In this document: positions 34,563 to 42,743 of the stretch, piece by piece
How positions within the stretch are numbered: position 1 is the first letter of the stretch
Layout of the letters: each line of letters starts with the position of its first letter
Assembly: GCA_900540385.1 (NCBI GenBank)
Contig: UQFY01000005.1
Coordinates: 1 to 64,000 of the forward strand
From: an uncultured Mollicutes bacterium
GTDB lineage: Bacteria; Bacillota_I; Bacilli_A; RFN20; CAG-826
DNA: 64,000 nt
Reading direction: 5' to 3'
Translations under genes and position numbers: made by a program
The notes under the pieces: model-generated
The model's input: only the letters and a program-made list of their open reading frames with translations
Told to the model about the DNA's origin: nothing
Databases searched by the model: none

Positions 34563-35589
34563 TACTTCTCACCTTATTTGTTTCTTTTCTCTTTTTCGCC
34601 TGATTTTTGCCTAAAGCATAACCCTTTGGTTGCTTTTTATCTGTCTTAATTTCTTCCTCACCAGAAGAAGCCATAAGTTTTTTAAAAGAAGGTGGAATTG
34701 GGCAATTAAGCTTATAAGCTTTATGGGTTAAAGGATTGGTAAAATCCAATTCATAGGCATGAAGGCCCAATCTCTTGATTGGGTTTGATGGATCACCATA
34801 ACGATCATCGCCAATAATGTAATAACCTTGGTGGCCTAATTGGACACGAATTTGGTTTTTACGGCCTGTGGAGATATTGACATCCAAGAGGGCGTATTTC
34901 TTATTGGTGGTAATCTTTTTGTAATCGGTGATACAAAGTTTCCCTTTTTTCTTGTCTTTGGTGACATACACGTTAAAAGTGACTTCGTCTGTTGCTAAAT
35001 AGTTTTCAAGATGTCCTTTTTCAGGAATATCGTTTGGTTCGACGATTGCATAATAGCCACGTTTCTTAACGATATCTTGCCAGTTATTTTGAAGAGCTTC
35101 TTTGGTTTCCCAATTCTTAGCAAAAATCAAAACGCCAGACGTGTCTTCATCCAAACGGTGAACAACAAAAATGCGGGCGTTACGATCTTTCTGAGTGACA
35201 TAATCGCTAATTAAACGATAGGCGGTTCTCCCTTTTTCACGATCGGAAGCAATGGAAAGAAGGCCACTTGGCTTATTGATAGCAACGATATCGTCATCTT
35301 CGTAAATGATAGGCAAGTCTTTTCTTTGATGCTTCGCAATGCGGTTATAGGAAACAATTACTTCATCATCCGGATAAAGCTTATATTTAAAAAGAGAGAC
35401 AGGAGCTCCACCCACCGCGACTTGGTGGTTGGCAATAATACGACAAATATTATGCTGGGATTGGTTTGGAATCTTTTCTTTCAAGAAATCAAGTAAACAG
35501 GTTTCTTTATTCACAAGAAAAACTTTGGTCTTATTTAAGTCGATTAAGCCTTTCTTTGTTCGATGTAATTTTTTATCATTCTTATTCAT
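34537..35589 (-). CDS. RluA/RluD-family RNA pseudouridine synthase
   Basis: A 350-residue enzyme with an N-terminal S4-like RNA-binding segment (about residues 30-90) and the RluA catalytic domain. The catalytic Asp is in VHRLDEDTSG, and GRKNQIRVQLGHQG is conserved. The last ~40 residues are a Lys/Arg/Asn-rich extension (KKRKETNKVRSNGKRNKRK). Which rRNA site it modifies cannot be told. No Shine-Dalgarno is present; an extended TGATAAAAT lies 8 nt before the ATG. Confidence 0.9.
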   Translation of the reverse strand: MNKNDKKLHRTKKGLIDLNKTKVFLVNKETCLLDFLKEKIPNQSQHNICRIIANHQVAVGGAPVSLFKYKLYPDDEVIVSYNRIAKHQRKDLPIIYEDDDIVAINKPSGLLSIASDREKGRTAYRLISDYVTQKDRNARIFVVHRLDEDTSGVLIFAKNWETKEALQNNWQDIVKKRGYYAIVEPNDIPEKGHLENYLATDEVTFNVYVTKDKKKGKLCITDYKKITTNKKYALLDVNISTGRKNQIRVQLGHQGYYIIGDDRYGDPSNPIKRLGLHAYELDFTNPLTHKAYKLNCPIPPSFKKLMASSGEEEIKTDKKQPKGYALGKNQAKKRKETNKVRSNGKRNKRK

Positions 35590-35611
35590 ACCCGCTTATT
35601 TTATCAAAGTT

Positions 35612-36472
35612 TTACTTTGAGAGATATTCCTTTAGGGCATTTAAAGAAGCTCTTGTATCTTTCTCCGCATCAGCAAAAAGTGTTTCTAATTTCGCTTTAT
35701 TTTGAGTGGTTATGCCAACAGCTGGCGGTAGAGTTGGATAAAAAACAAAAATTCTACCTTCTTCTGCTAATTTATCCATTTCATCCATCTGTTCATTATA
35801 AAGACGATAAGAATTCAAAATGGATTTCAAGAAGGCGGGATTTTTCCTATATTGTCTTCGACATATGGCCTTCATGGCTCTCTTCGGAGCCTTTTTTCTA
35901 TATCCTTTTTCCCTAGTAGAAATAACGACGATTTTAGAAACGTTTTCTTCTAAAGCCCTCTCAAATGGAACGGCGGCAAAGACCCCTCCATCAACATATC
36001 CGTTTCCTTCAATTTCAATGGGTTTAGAAAAAGGAGGAAGAGATGCGGAGGAAGCTAATCCATCCATGAAATACGGGTTATTTTTTGAAAAATAAGCAAC
36101 TTTATTCTCCGTTACATTTGCGGAAACAGCGTAAAATTTCGTTTTCGATTCATAGAACTCTTTTGTACGAAAAGGGAGTTTCTCTTTTGGCAATTCTTTA
36201 AGTAAATAGTCAAAATCAAAAATCGATCCTTTGGTGAAGTAATTCTGCACTTTAATAAAACCTTTGGAACAGCAAAGTTCTTCGATGAGTTTTCCAAGAC
36301 GTTCGCTATCTTTCGTCACATATTCAACACCTAATAATGCACCAGCACTCGTCCCATATACCTCATCAAAAGAAAAGCCATTCTCTAAAAGAACCTTCAA
36401 GACACCAGCCGCATAAGTTCCTCTAGCTCCACCACCTTGGACAATCAAAGCACTTCCTTTTTTAGTTGGCAT
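35612..36472 (-). CDS. Patatin-like phospholipase (RssA/YjjU type)
   Basis: A 286-residue patatin. The start MPTKKGSALIVQGGGARG sits after a strong GGGAGGGG ribosome site, so I reject a longer frame that runs back into the nucleotidase gene. The oxyanion loop is GGGARG, the nucleophile elbow is GTSAGA and the Asp motif is VDGGVFAAVP. It lacks the long C-terminal extension of the patatin at 11014-12258, so the two are distant paralogues. It overlaps the upstream 5'-nucleotidase gene by 11 bp. Confidence 0.92.
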   Translation of the reverse strand: MPTKKGSALIVQGGGARGTYAAGVLKVLLENGFSFDEVYGTSAGALLGVEYVTKDSERLGKLIEELCCSKGFIKVQNYFTKGSIFDFDYLLKELPKEKLPFRTKEFYESKTKFYAVSANVTENKVAYFSKNNPYFMDGLASSASLPPFSKPIEIEGNGYVDGGVFAAVPFERALEENVSKIVVISTREKGYRKKAPKRAMKAICRRQYRKNPAFLKSILNSYRLYNEQMDEMDKLAEEGRIFVFYPTLPPAVGITTQNKAKLETLFADAEKDTRASLNALKEYLSK

Positions 36473-38393
36473 ATTTCCCCTCCCTAAAAGCATCTGCAAC
36501 AATATCGAAAAGATAATATGTTCCATCCCTATCGTCACAAGAGAAATGATATTTTGATTGTTCTTGTGCTTTATCTGAAACATAAGAGACCATAACGATT
36601 TCAACTTGCTCGTTAATGGAAAGGTCGCTTACATCACTAGAATAGGCGGAATAGTAGCTGTTTCTCTGCATCGCTTGAAAATATTTTAACGGAATGTTAA
36701 CGAAGACATTTTCATTTTCAAAAGGTAAAGCGTTAATCAAATCCGCATAAGTGATGTCACCAATTAATTCTTGCCTTGCTGCACCAGAATTAATAGACGC
36801 CCCCACTAGTTTCCTATTTCCTTCATACTTGGTCGCATAATACTCATAAAGACATTTGGCGGAGAAGCTAGCCAATTCCGATTGAGAAATGGCGTTGTCG
36901 GTATGATAAAAAACTTCATTTTTTAAAGAAGAAACGGCTTTTTCATAATGGTTATAGACTTTGCTAGCCATAGGCTCATCTTCTAAAGAAGAAAGATAGG
37001 CATTTTCTATATTCGCATTCGAAATATATTTGTATTTGCTAGTATTCTCATCATAAGCAAATCTTATAGAACGAAGGTTTGAGCCATTTCCATAAGTTTG
37101 AATATGGGGAATGCCTTTGCTATCGATAAAGGAATAACTGACATGAGTGTGTCCCTCTAAAACAGCATCTACACCATTCCAAAGATCGCAATTAGCTGGA
37201 CGCGAGGAATTCGAGCCATGAATAGAAAGAACAACGATATCGCATCCTTCTTGTAAGCGTAAACGGTTAGCCTCTTCTTCAACCATTTTTGCTGTCTCAG
37301 ACCAATGGAAGCTATAGCCAGATAGAGAAGAGACGCTAATTGAGGAAGCAACATTTCCGATTGCGCCCACCACCCCAATTCGAACTCCACCGCGGGAAAC
37401 AACGGTAGAAGGCTTTGCCCATACAGGGCGATTCCCTTTCTCATCGCGAATGTTAATTCCTAAAAATGGGAAATTAGTAAACGAAGAATTTGCTTCAATC
37501 GTTTCAGGTTTCCAATCAAATTCGTGGTTCCCAATTGCCATAGATTCAAAGCCAGTAACATTCATCCAATCAATCATGGATTTACCACGTGAGCGGTTGC
37601 TTTGAATTCCGCCTTGCCACATATCTCCTGAGCAAAGAGCAACCACTTCTTCAGGCTTTTTTCTTTCCGCATCCATAAGGAAGGCAGAGAGTTTCTTGAT
37701 TCCAGATTGATATTTATTTGATGCAGAATCAACGATGGTATCCGCGGCACCATGGGTATCGTTAATTGTATAAATTTCAATGTTCTTGCTCTTTTCTTTT
37801 GGAGTTAAAACGTCAGAGAATTCGAGCTTGATGCTCTTGATATCGTATTGACCAATAGGAGAATACAAAGAAAAATAATTGCCTTTTGTTTGAAAGGTAA
37901 AAGGCGTTTCATTTGCAAGCTCATAGGCTCCGTTCATCGGAGAAGTGATTTTAAAAGAAGAGGACTTACTAACCAAAGACGCGTAATCACAAGTTGTCGT
38001 AAAAGAAACTTCAATCGATGAGACATCCTTAGAGAACGGGGTGAAATTCGTAAAGCATCCACCTTTTTCCAAAGAGATAAAGCCATTGGAATTCTTCTTT
38101 GCTTTACTAAAAGAAAATACACACGTTCCTTTTTGATATGAGGACTTAGCAAAATCAATCACATCATCGCTATTTAAGGTAATGGGTCCACTAACTTCTG
38201 CAATATCGCCTTCCTTTTCAGAGGAATAAGAAAGACTAGATTGAGATGCTAGAGACTCAGAAGATTCTTCGGAAGAGGTTGTTTCCGAAGATTTTGTAGA
38301 CTCAAAAGAAGAGGACGTGTCAAAAGAATTCCCATTGACACAAGAAGCCATAAGGAGGCTTAAGGGAACAAGAAAAAAATAGGATAACTTCAT
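36462..38393 (-). CDS. 5'-nucleotidase/cyclic phosphodiesterase lipoprotein (UshA-like)
   Basis: A 643-residue exported lipoprotein. The lipobox is LLMASC with Cys18, followed by a Ser/Glu-rich linker to about residue 60. A beta-rich domain without clear homology (about 65-190) comes next. The calcineurin-like phosphatase domain has NDTHG, CSGDMWQGG, IGNHEFDW, SIHGSN and EGHTHV. The 5'-nucleotidase C-terminal domain ends the protein. It should release phosphate and nucleosides from nucleotides outside the cell. No Shine-Dalgarno is present; TAAAAT lies 6 nt before the ATG. Confidence 0.9.
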   Translation of the reverse strand: MKLSYFFLVPLSLLMASCVNGNSFDTSSSFESTKSSETTSSEESSESLASQSSLSYSSEKEGDIAEVSGPITLNSDDVIDFAKSSYQKGTCVFSFSKAKKNSNGFISLEKGGCFTNFTPFSKDVSSIEVSFTTTCDYASLVSKSSSFKITSPMNGAYELANETPFTFQTKGNYFSLYSPIGQYDIKSIKLEFSDVLTPKEKSKNIEIYTINDTHGAADTIVDSASNKYQSGIKKLSAFLMDAERKKPEEVVALCSGDMWQGGIQSNRSRGKSMIDWMNVTGFESMAIGNHEFDWKPETIEANSSFTNFPFLGINIRDEKGNRPVWAKPSTVVSRGGVRIGVVGAIGNVASSISVSSLSGYSFHWSETAKMVEEEANRLRLQEGCDIVVLSIHGSNSSRPANCDLWNGVDAVLEGHTHVSYSFIDSKGIPHIQTYGNGSNLRSIRFAYDENTSKYKYISNANIENAYLSSLEDEPMASKVYNHYEKAVSSLKNEVFYHTDNAISQSELASFSAKCLYEYYATKYEGNRKLVGASINSGAARQELIGDITYADLINALPFENENVFVNIPLKYFQAMQRNSYYSAYSSDVSDLSINEQVEIVMVSYVSDKAQEQSKYHFSCDDRDGTYYLFDIVADAFREGKYAN

Positions 38394-38399
38394 GAAAAG

Positions 38400-38405
38400 A
38401 TTTTA
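38400..38405 (-). promoter_or_regulatory. Extended -10 of 5'-nucleotidase gene, leaderless architecture
   Basis: TGGTAAAAT fits an extended -10 (TGnTAAAAT). The hexamer is followed by 6 nt (CTTTTC) and the ATG at 38393. No Shine-Dalgarno is present. Confidence 0.55.
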
Positions 38406-38419
38406 CCATATCAAATGGT

Positions 38420-39283
38420 TTATTTCTCTTGAATATCCGACATCTTTAAAATCGGAGAATACAAATCCGTTCTACGATCACGGAAAACACCCCAAGCGAT
38501 ACGTTCATTGGCTATCTCATTGAGGTCAAATTCCGCTACACGTATCCCTTCTTCTTCACGATTCATCTCGGTAACAAAGTCACCATGTTGATCGGCAATA
38601 AAGGAGGAGCCAAAGAATTTCATCGAAGAGTTTTTTGCTTCTTCCACACCAACACGATTAGAGGCTAAAACAGGCATGATATTAGCGGCCGCATGACCCT
38701 TCATAACATTTTGCCAATGGCTCTTAGAATCTTTCACTAAAACAGGTTCCGATCCAATAGCGGTTGGGAAAAGAAGAATCTCTGCTCCCTTTAAAGCAAG
38801 AATACGAGCTGTTTCAGGGAACCACTGATCCCAACAAATGCCAACGCCAATCTTGCCAATATGGGTAGAAAAAACTTGGAAACCAGTATCCCCTGGAGTG
38901 AAATAGAATTTTTCCTCATAGCACTCCCCTGTAGGGATATGGGATTTACGATAAAGGCCAACGATTTTTCCATCGTTATCAATCATCGCCAAGGAGTTAA
39001 AATAACAGTTACCAGCTTTCTCAAAAAAGGAAATCGGCAGGACCATGTGTGTTTCTTTGGCGATTTCTTGGAAATGTTTTAAGGTTTTAGAATCATGAAA
39101 ATCCTCGGCAAGAGAGAAATTATCATAATCTTCAATCTGGCAGAAATAATGGCCTTCAAAGAGTTCTGGTAAAAGAACTAAATCAGCCCCTTTTTCTTTT
39201 GCTAAACGGATAAAGTTATCCGCCTTTTGAATATTCTCTTCGTAGGCTTTCGACATTGAGAATTGGGTGATTGCTGCTTTCAT
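38420..39283 (-). CDS. aguB: N-carbamoylputrescine amidase
   Basis: A 287-residue nitrilase-superfamily amidase that hydrolyses N-carbamoylputrescine to putrescine, CO2 and ammonia. The catalytic triad is E40 (LLPELFEG), K113 (YRKSHIP) and C150 (GVGICWDQW); the KSHIPTGE context is typical of AguB. The ATG shares a base with the stop of the fused decarboxylase-deiminase gene (TAATG), with GGAGG upstream. The two genes together encode all three steps from arginine to putrescine. Confidence 0.94.
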   Translation of the reverse strand: MKAAITQFSMSKAYEENIQKADNFIRLAKEKGADLVLLPELFEGHYFCQIEDYDNFSLAEDFHDSKTLKHFQEIAKETHMVLPISFFEKAGNCYFNSLAMIDNDGKIVGLYRKSHIPTGECYEEKFYFTPGDTGFQVFSTHIGKIGVGICWDQWFPETARILALKGAEILLFPTAIGSEPVLVKDSKSHWQNVMKGHAAANIMPVLASNRVGVEEAKNSSMKFFGSSFIADQHGDFVTEMNREEEGIRVAEFDLNEIANERIAWGVFRDRRTDLYSPILKMSDIQEK

Positions 39284-41901
39284 TATTCATCCTCCTTTGG
39301 AAGTTGCATCGTAATGCAATGGATATTTCCTCCACCAAGCAATATTTCATAAGTATCAATTTGATGGATCGTTTTGTTTGGATAGAGTTCCTTCATAATT
39401 TGATAAGCTTCCTTATCTTCTTTCACACCAAAAGCAGGCATGATGATGAAGTCTTTCCCTTGATAATAGTTTACATAAGAAGCAGCTAATCTTCTTCTGG
39501 AAACCCTTGTATCCAAAGTGCTATCGGAGAAGATAAGTTCTTTAGCAACATCTTCGGAAAGATACATCGGTTTTGGTAAAGGAAGTTTATGGATGATGAG
39601 TTTTCTTCCCTTAGCATCATACGCTTGGGAAAGAGCTTTAAAGGTTTGCTGGCAATAACGATATTGTGGGTCTTCTTTATTTGTGCACCAGGCCATTACC
39701 ACTTCACCAGGACGGATAAAGGAAACCATGTTATCAATATGCTCATTTGTTTCATCTTGATAAATTCCATGTGGTACCCAGATAATTTTTTCGACGCCTA
39801 AATAGTCATGAAGAATTTCTTCAATTTCTTCTTTTTGATAGTATGGGTTGCGTCCTTTTGATAAAAGACATGCTTCCGTTGTGATTAAAGTTCCTTCTCC
39901 ATCGATAGCAATAGAGCCCCCTTCAAGAACAAAGGAAGGCAAATAATAAGAAAGAAGTTTGAGCTTCTTAGAAACAAGCGTCCCTAACGCATCATCATCT
40001 TGATAATCTGAATAAAGGCCATCTACTTTTCCACCCCAGGCATTAAAACGGAAATCAACGGTTCTAAGTTGTTTGCCATCGGTAACGAAAAGAGGCATGT
40101 TATCCCTTGCCCAAGCATCGTTATAACGAAGTTTCCAAACCATAACGTTAGGAATGGTGTTTAATTCTTCGATGACTTTCTTGCTAATGGATTGATTCAC
40201 ACCGACAATCACTTTTTCATGCAAAGCAATAGCTTTAATGACTTCCATATAGTTATTTTGCGCAGGCTTTGCTTTCTTTCTCCAAGTGTCTTGGCGGAAA
40301 GGCATCAAAATGAAAGTGGCTTGATGTTCTTTCCCTTCAAACGGAAAATGGAAACCATCAGTGATTGGGGTCGTTATTTTATTTTTGTAATAATCATTCA
40401 GTCTCTTCTCATATAGACCAAATCTTCTCCATTTTGCCGTATCGATAACTTCAAAAGCGTCATGATAAGAAGAAAGCAATTTCGTATGAGATTCAGAAGA
40501 TTCTTGAAGATCTTTTACTTCTTCCACTAAGTCTTTTGACCAGACTTCGCCAGGAGCAATAAGAGGGATTCCTGGTGGATACATCATAACTTGTTCTTTA
40601 GAGACGTTCCCTTCACATTCATCGATGCTCACAAGTTTTCCTGGAGCGTTGAAAGAAACACGTGGACGAACCAAAAGGAAGGGGAAGGTAGCATCGAAAT
40701 GGCTCTTTTTTCTGATATAGGATGGGTTGTAATGTTCTTTAGAGATAGAACGTAGAGCAGAAAGAAGCTGATCAACATGTTTCTTTTTTGTTCCGATAGC
40801 AAAAATACCCAATACCTCATTCGATTCAGCTAGCTCCATTTGAACTTCGTATTTGTCTTTTAACAAATGATAAAGTTGGAAACCATCCAAATCTAAATGT
40901 TCTAGGCCAATGACCAGTTTCGTATCGTCATATCCAAAAGAACCATGTGCTAAGAAATGGTTTCTATCTTCATTAACAAAGCCAGGGATTTTGGCAATTT
41001 TGCTACGAGCGTAATCCACTAATTCGTAGGTTCTACTCATTGCATCATATCCTTCTTTTGAAGCCATATAAGAGCGAGCGGCATCAACGGAAGCAATTAA
41101 AATTCCCGAAGGAGATGTCGTATTCAAAATATTCAAAGTCTTTTGAACGTCTTCCCTTTTAAAACGTTCTGTTTTCAAAAGAAGGACAGAACTTTGGGTT
41201 AAAGAGCCAACCGTTTTATGAAAAGAAGCGGCAGACATATCAGCGCCTGCATCCATAGCAGACAAAGGTGAACGAGGATGATGGAAATAATAATGAGCGC
41301 CATGGGCTTCATCGACTAATACGGCCATATGATGAGCATGGGCAAAATCCGTGACTTCTTTTAAATCTGTTACAGAACCGAAATAAGTCGGATTGATCAC
41401 AAAAATAGCCTTCGCAGAAGGATTCCTAAGGATCGCCTTTTTCCATTGTTCAACACTAGGCTGATTAGCAATTCCTAATTCCAAATCGATTTCTGGCATG
41501 ATATAAGTTGGTTTTGCACCAGAAAAAATCAAGGCGTTGATAACAGACTTGTGGACGTTTCTAGGAAGAATGATTTTTTCGTTTGCTTTTACCGCCGTCA
41601 TAATCATGGCGATAATTCCGGAAGAAGTTCCGTTAATTAAAAAGAAAGCCTCGTCAGCGTGACACGCTTCCGCAAGGTATTGGGCTGATTCTTTAATTAC
41701 ACCCTGAGGATTGCCTAATGTGTCCAAGCCGATTGGTGCATTCACATCGCAACGAAATAATTCCTGGCCAAAAAGTTCGGTCGCTTTGTTCTTAATATTC
41801 CCCATATGATGTCCAGGCACATCAAAAGGGGCAACACCTTCAGAAACATAGTTTTTTAATGCATCGACGTAAGGTGTTTTACTCTGATCCAATTTTGCCA
41901 T
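39283..41901 (-). CDS. Fused arginine decarboxylase and agmatine deiminase
   Basis: An 872-residue bifunctional protein. Residues about 1-485 are a fold-type I PLP decarboxylase of the Bacillus SpeA/YaaO type. The PLP Lys is K229 in SFHKT, with VDEAHGAHYYF and the FDVPGHHMG start. Residues about 505-868 are a complete agmatine deiminase: NDAWARDNMP, WGGK, DETNEHIDN (H721, D723) and catalytic C862 in GGGNIHC. A short linker (about 486-505) joins them, with no stop or start between. Expected reaction: arginine to agmatine to N-carbamoylputrescine, then AguB gives putrescine. A lysine or ornithine decarboxylase identity is unlikely given the partner domain. There is no Shine-Dalgarno; TATTAT lies 6 nt before the ATG. 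Confidence 0.93.
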   Translation of the reverse strand: MAKLDQSKTPYVDALKNYVSEGVAPFDVPGHHMGNIKNKATELFGQELFRCDVNAPIGLDTLGNPQGVIKESAQYLAEACHADEAFFLINGTSSGIIAMIMTAVKANEKIILPRNVHKSVINALIFSGAKPTYIMPEIDLELGIANQPSVEQWKKAILRNPSAKAIFVINPTYFGSVTDLKEVTDFAHAHHMAVLVDEAHGAHYYFHHPRSPLSAMDAGADMSAASFHKTVGSLTQSSVLLLKTERFKREDVQKTLNILNTTSPSGILIASVDAARSYMASKEGYDAMSRTYELVDYARSKIAKIPGFVNEDRNHFLAHGSFGYDDTKLVIGLEHLDLDGFQLYHLLKDKYEVQMELAESNEVLGIFAIGTKKKHVDQLLSALRSISKEHYNPSYIRKKSHFDATFPFLLVRPRVSFNAPGKLVSIDECEGNVSKEQVMMYPPGIPLIAPGEVWSKDLVEEVKDLQESSESHTKLLSSYHDAFEVIDTAKWRRFGLYEKRLNDYYKNKITTPITDGFHFPFEGKEHQATFILMPFRQDTWRKKAKPAQNNYMEVIKAIALHEKVIVGVNQSISKKVIEELNTIPNVMVWKLRYNDAWARDNMPLFVTDGKQLRTVDFRFNAWGGKVDGLYSDYQDDDALGTLVSKKLKLLSYYLPSFVLEGGSIAIDGEGTLITTEACLLSKGRNPYYQKEEIEEILHDYLGVEKIIWVPHGIYQDETNEHIDNMVSFIRPGEVVMAWCTNKEDPQYRYCQQTFKALSQAYDAKGRKLIIHKLPLPKPMYLSEDVAKELIFSDSTLDTRVSRRRLAASYVNYYQGKDFIIMPAFGVKEDKEAYQIMKELYPNKTIHQIDTYEILLGGGNIHCITMQLPKEDE

Positions 41902-41907
41902 AGCGAA

Positions 41908-41913
41908 ATAATA
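41908..41913 (-). promoter_or_regulatory. -10 of putrescine operon, leaderless architecture
   Basis: TATTAT (5 of 6), then 6 nt (TTCGCT), then the ATG at 41901. There is no Shine-Dalgarno. The 41-nt gap to the HAD gene stop also allows read-through from upstream. Confidence 0.5.
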
Positions 41914-41942
41914 CTACTATCCGCCTAAGAGCGATATTGGAA

Positions 41943-42743
41943 TTATTTCAAAGGATAACATTTGTTATCAATGATTTTATCGACGACGTATTTCACGCCA
42001 GAATTCCAGACCTCTTTTGTTACGAAAGAAGCTGCTTTTTTGACCTCATCTTTGCCATTTCCCATGGAGATAAAAAAGGAAACGGCTTCAGCCATAGTTA
42101 AATCAGGAAGATCGTCCCCAATCGCCATTGCTTCATCTTTCGAAAATCCATAATAATCAAGAACATGTTTGATGCCATCTCCTTTTTTGTGTTTGAAAGG
42201 CATAACATCAACCGAATATGGCGTATATCTCCAATAAACCAAATGAGGGAACGTCTTTTGAAACAGTTCGTCTTCTTTCTCGTCGGCAAAGAAATTAATT
42301 CCTTCAACATCCTCTCCTTCGTATTCTTTCAAAGGAGGAATGTATTCATTAAAACGAGCAAAATGCTCTGCGCCTTCTTTATTTAATGGAGCGATTAGTT
42401 TTCTTTCTTCAAGTTCAACAAGCTCAAGGGATTTTTTTCTTTTGAGTGCCAAAGCGATAAACTCTTCCACATCTTTCTTCTCCATCTTACTGGTAAAAAT
42501 GTATTTCCCATCAGCAAACGCGTATCCTCCAGAAGAGGCGATAAAGCCATCCCATCGGATCCCTAAATCTAAAGCTCCAAGCCATTTAAACGAAGCGTAT
42601 GGCCTAGCTGTGCATATAAATACTTTAACGCCCTGTTCTTGAAGTCTTTTAACCGCTTCAACGGAGGGAGAATCCCATTTGCATTCTTTATCGTCGTATA
42701 ACGTCCAGTCAATGTCGAAAAACGCTACTTTAATTCTTTTCAT
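41943..42743 (-). CDS. HAD-superfamily Cof-type phosphatase
   Basis: A 266-residue HAD hydrolase of the Cof/YbiV (type IIB cap) group. The nucleophile motif is FDIDWTLYD, motif II is the FICTARP segment and motif III/IV is AIGDDLPDLTM. It probably dephosphorylates sugar phosphates or a cofactor. The start MKRIKVAFFDID is chosen because the upstream frame extension lies inside the GH2 gene. It overlaps that gene by 14 bp, so the two are coupled. Confidence 0.9.
   Translation of the reverse strand: MKRIKVAFFDIDWTLYDDKECKWDSPSVEAVKRLQEQGVKVFICTARPYASFKWLGALDLGIRWDGFIASSGGYAFADGKYIFTSKMEKKDVEEFIALALKRKKSLELVELEERKLIAPLNKEGAEHFARFNEYIPPLKEYEGEDVEGINFFADEKEDELFQKTFPHLVYWRYTPYSVDVMPFKHKKGDGIKHVLDYYGFSKDEAMAIGDDLPDLTMAEAVSFFISMGNGKDEVKKAASFVTKEVWNSGVKYVVDKIIDNKCYPLK

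Noticed and set aside
36473..36604. Longer N-terminus for the second patatin
   Set aside because: The extension lies inside the 5'-nucleotidase gene; a strong ribosome site precedes the ATG at 36472.
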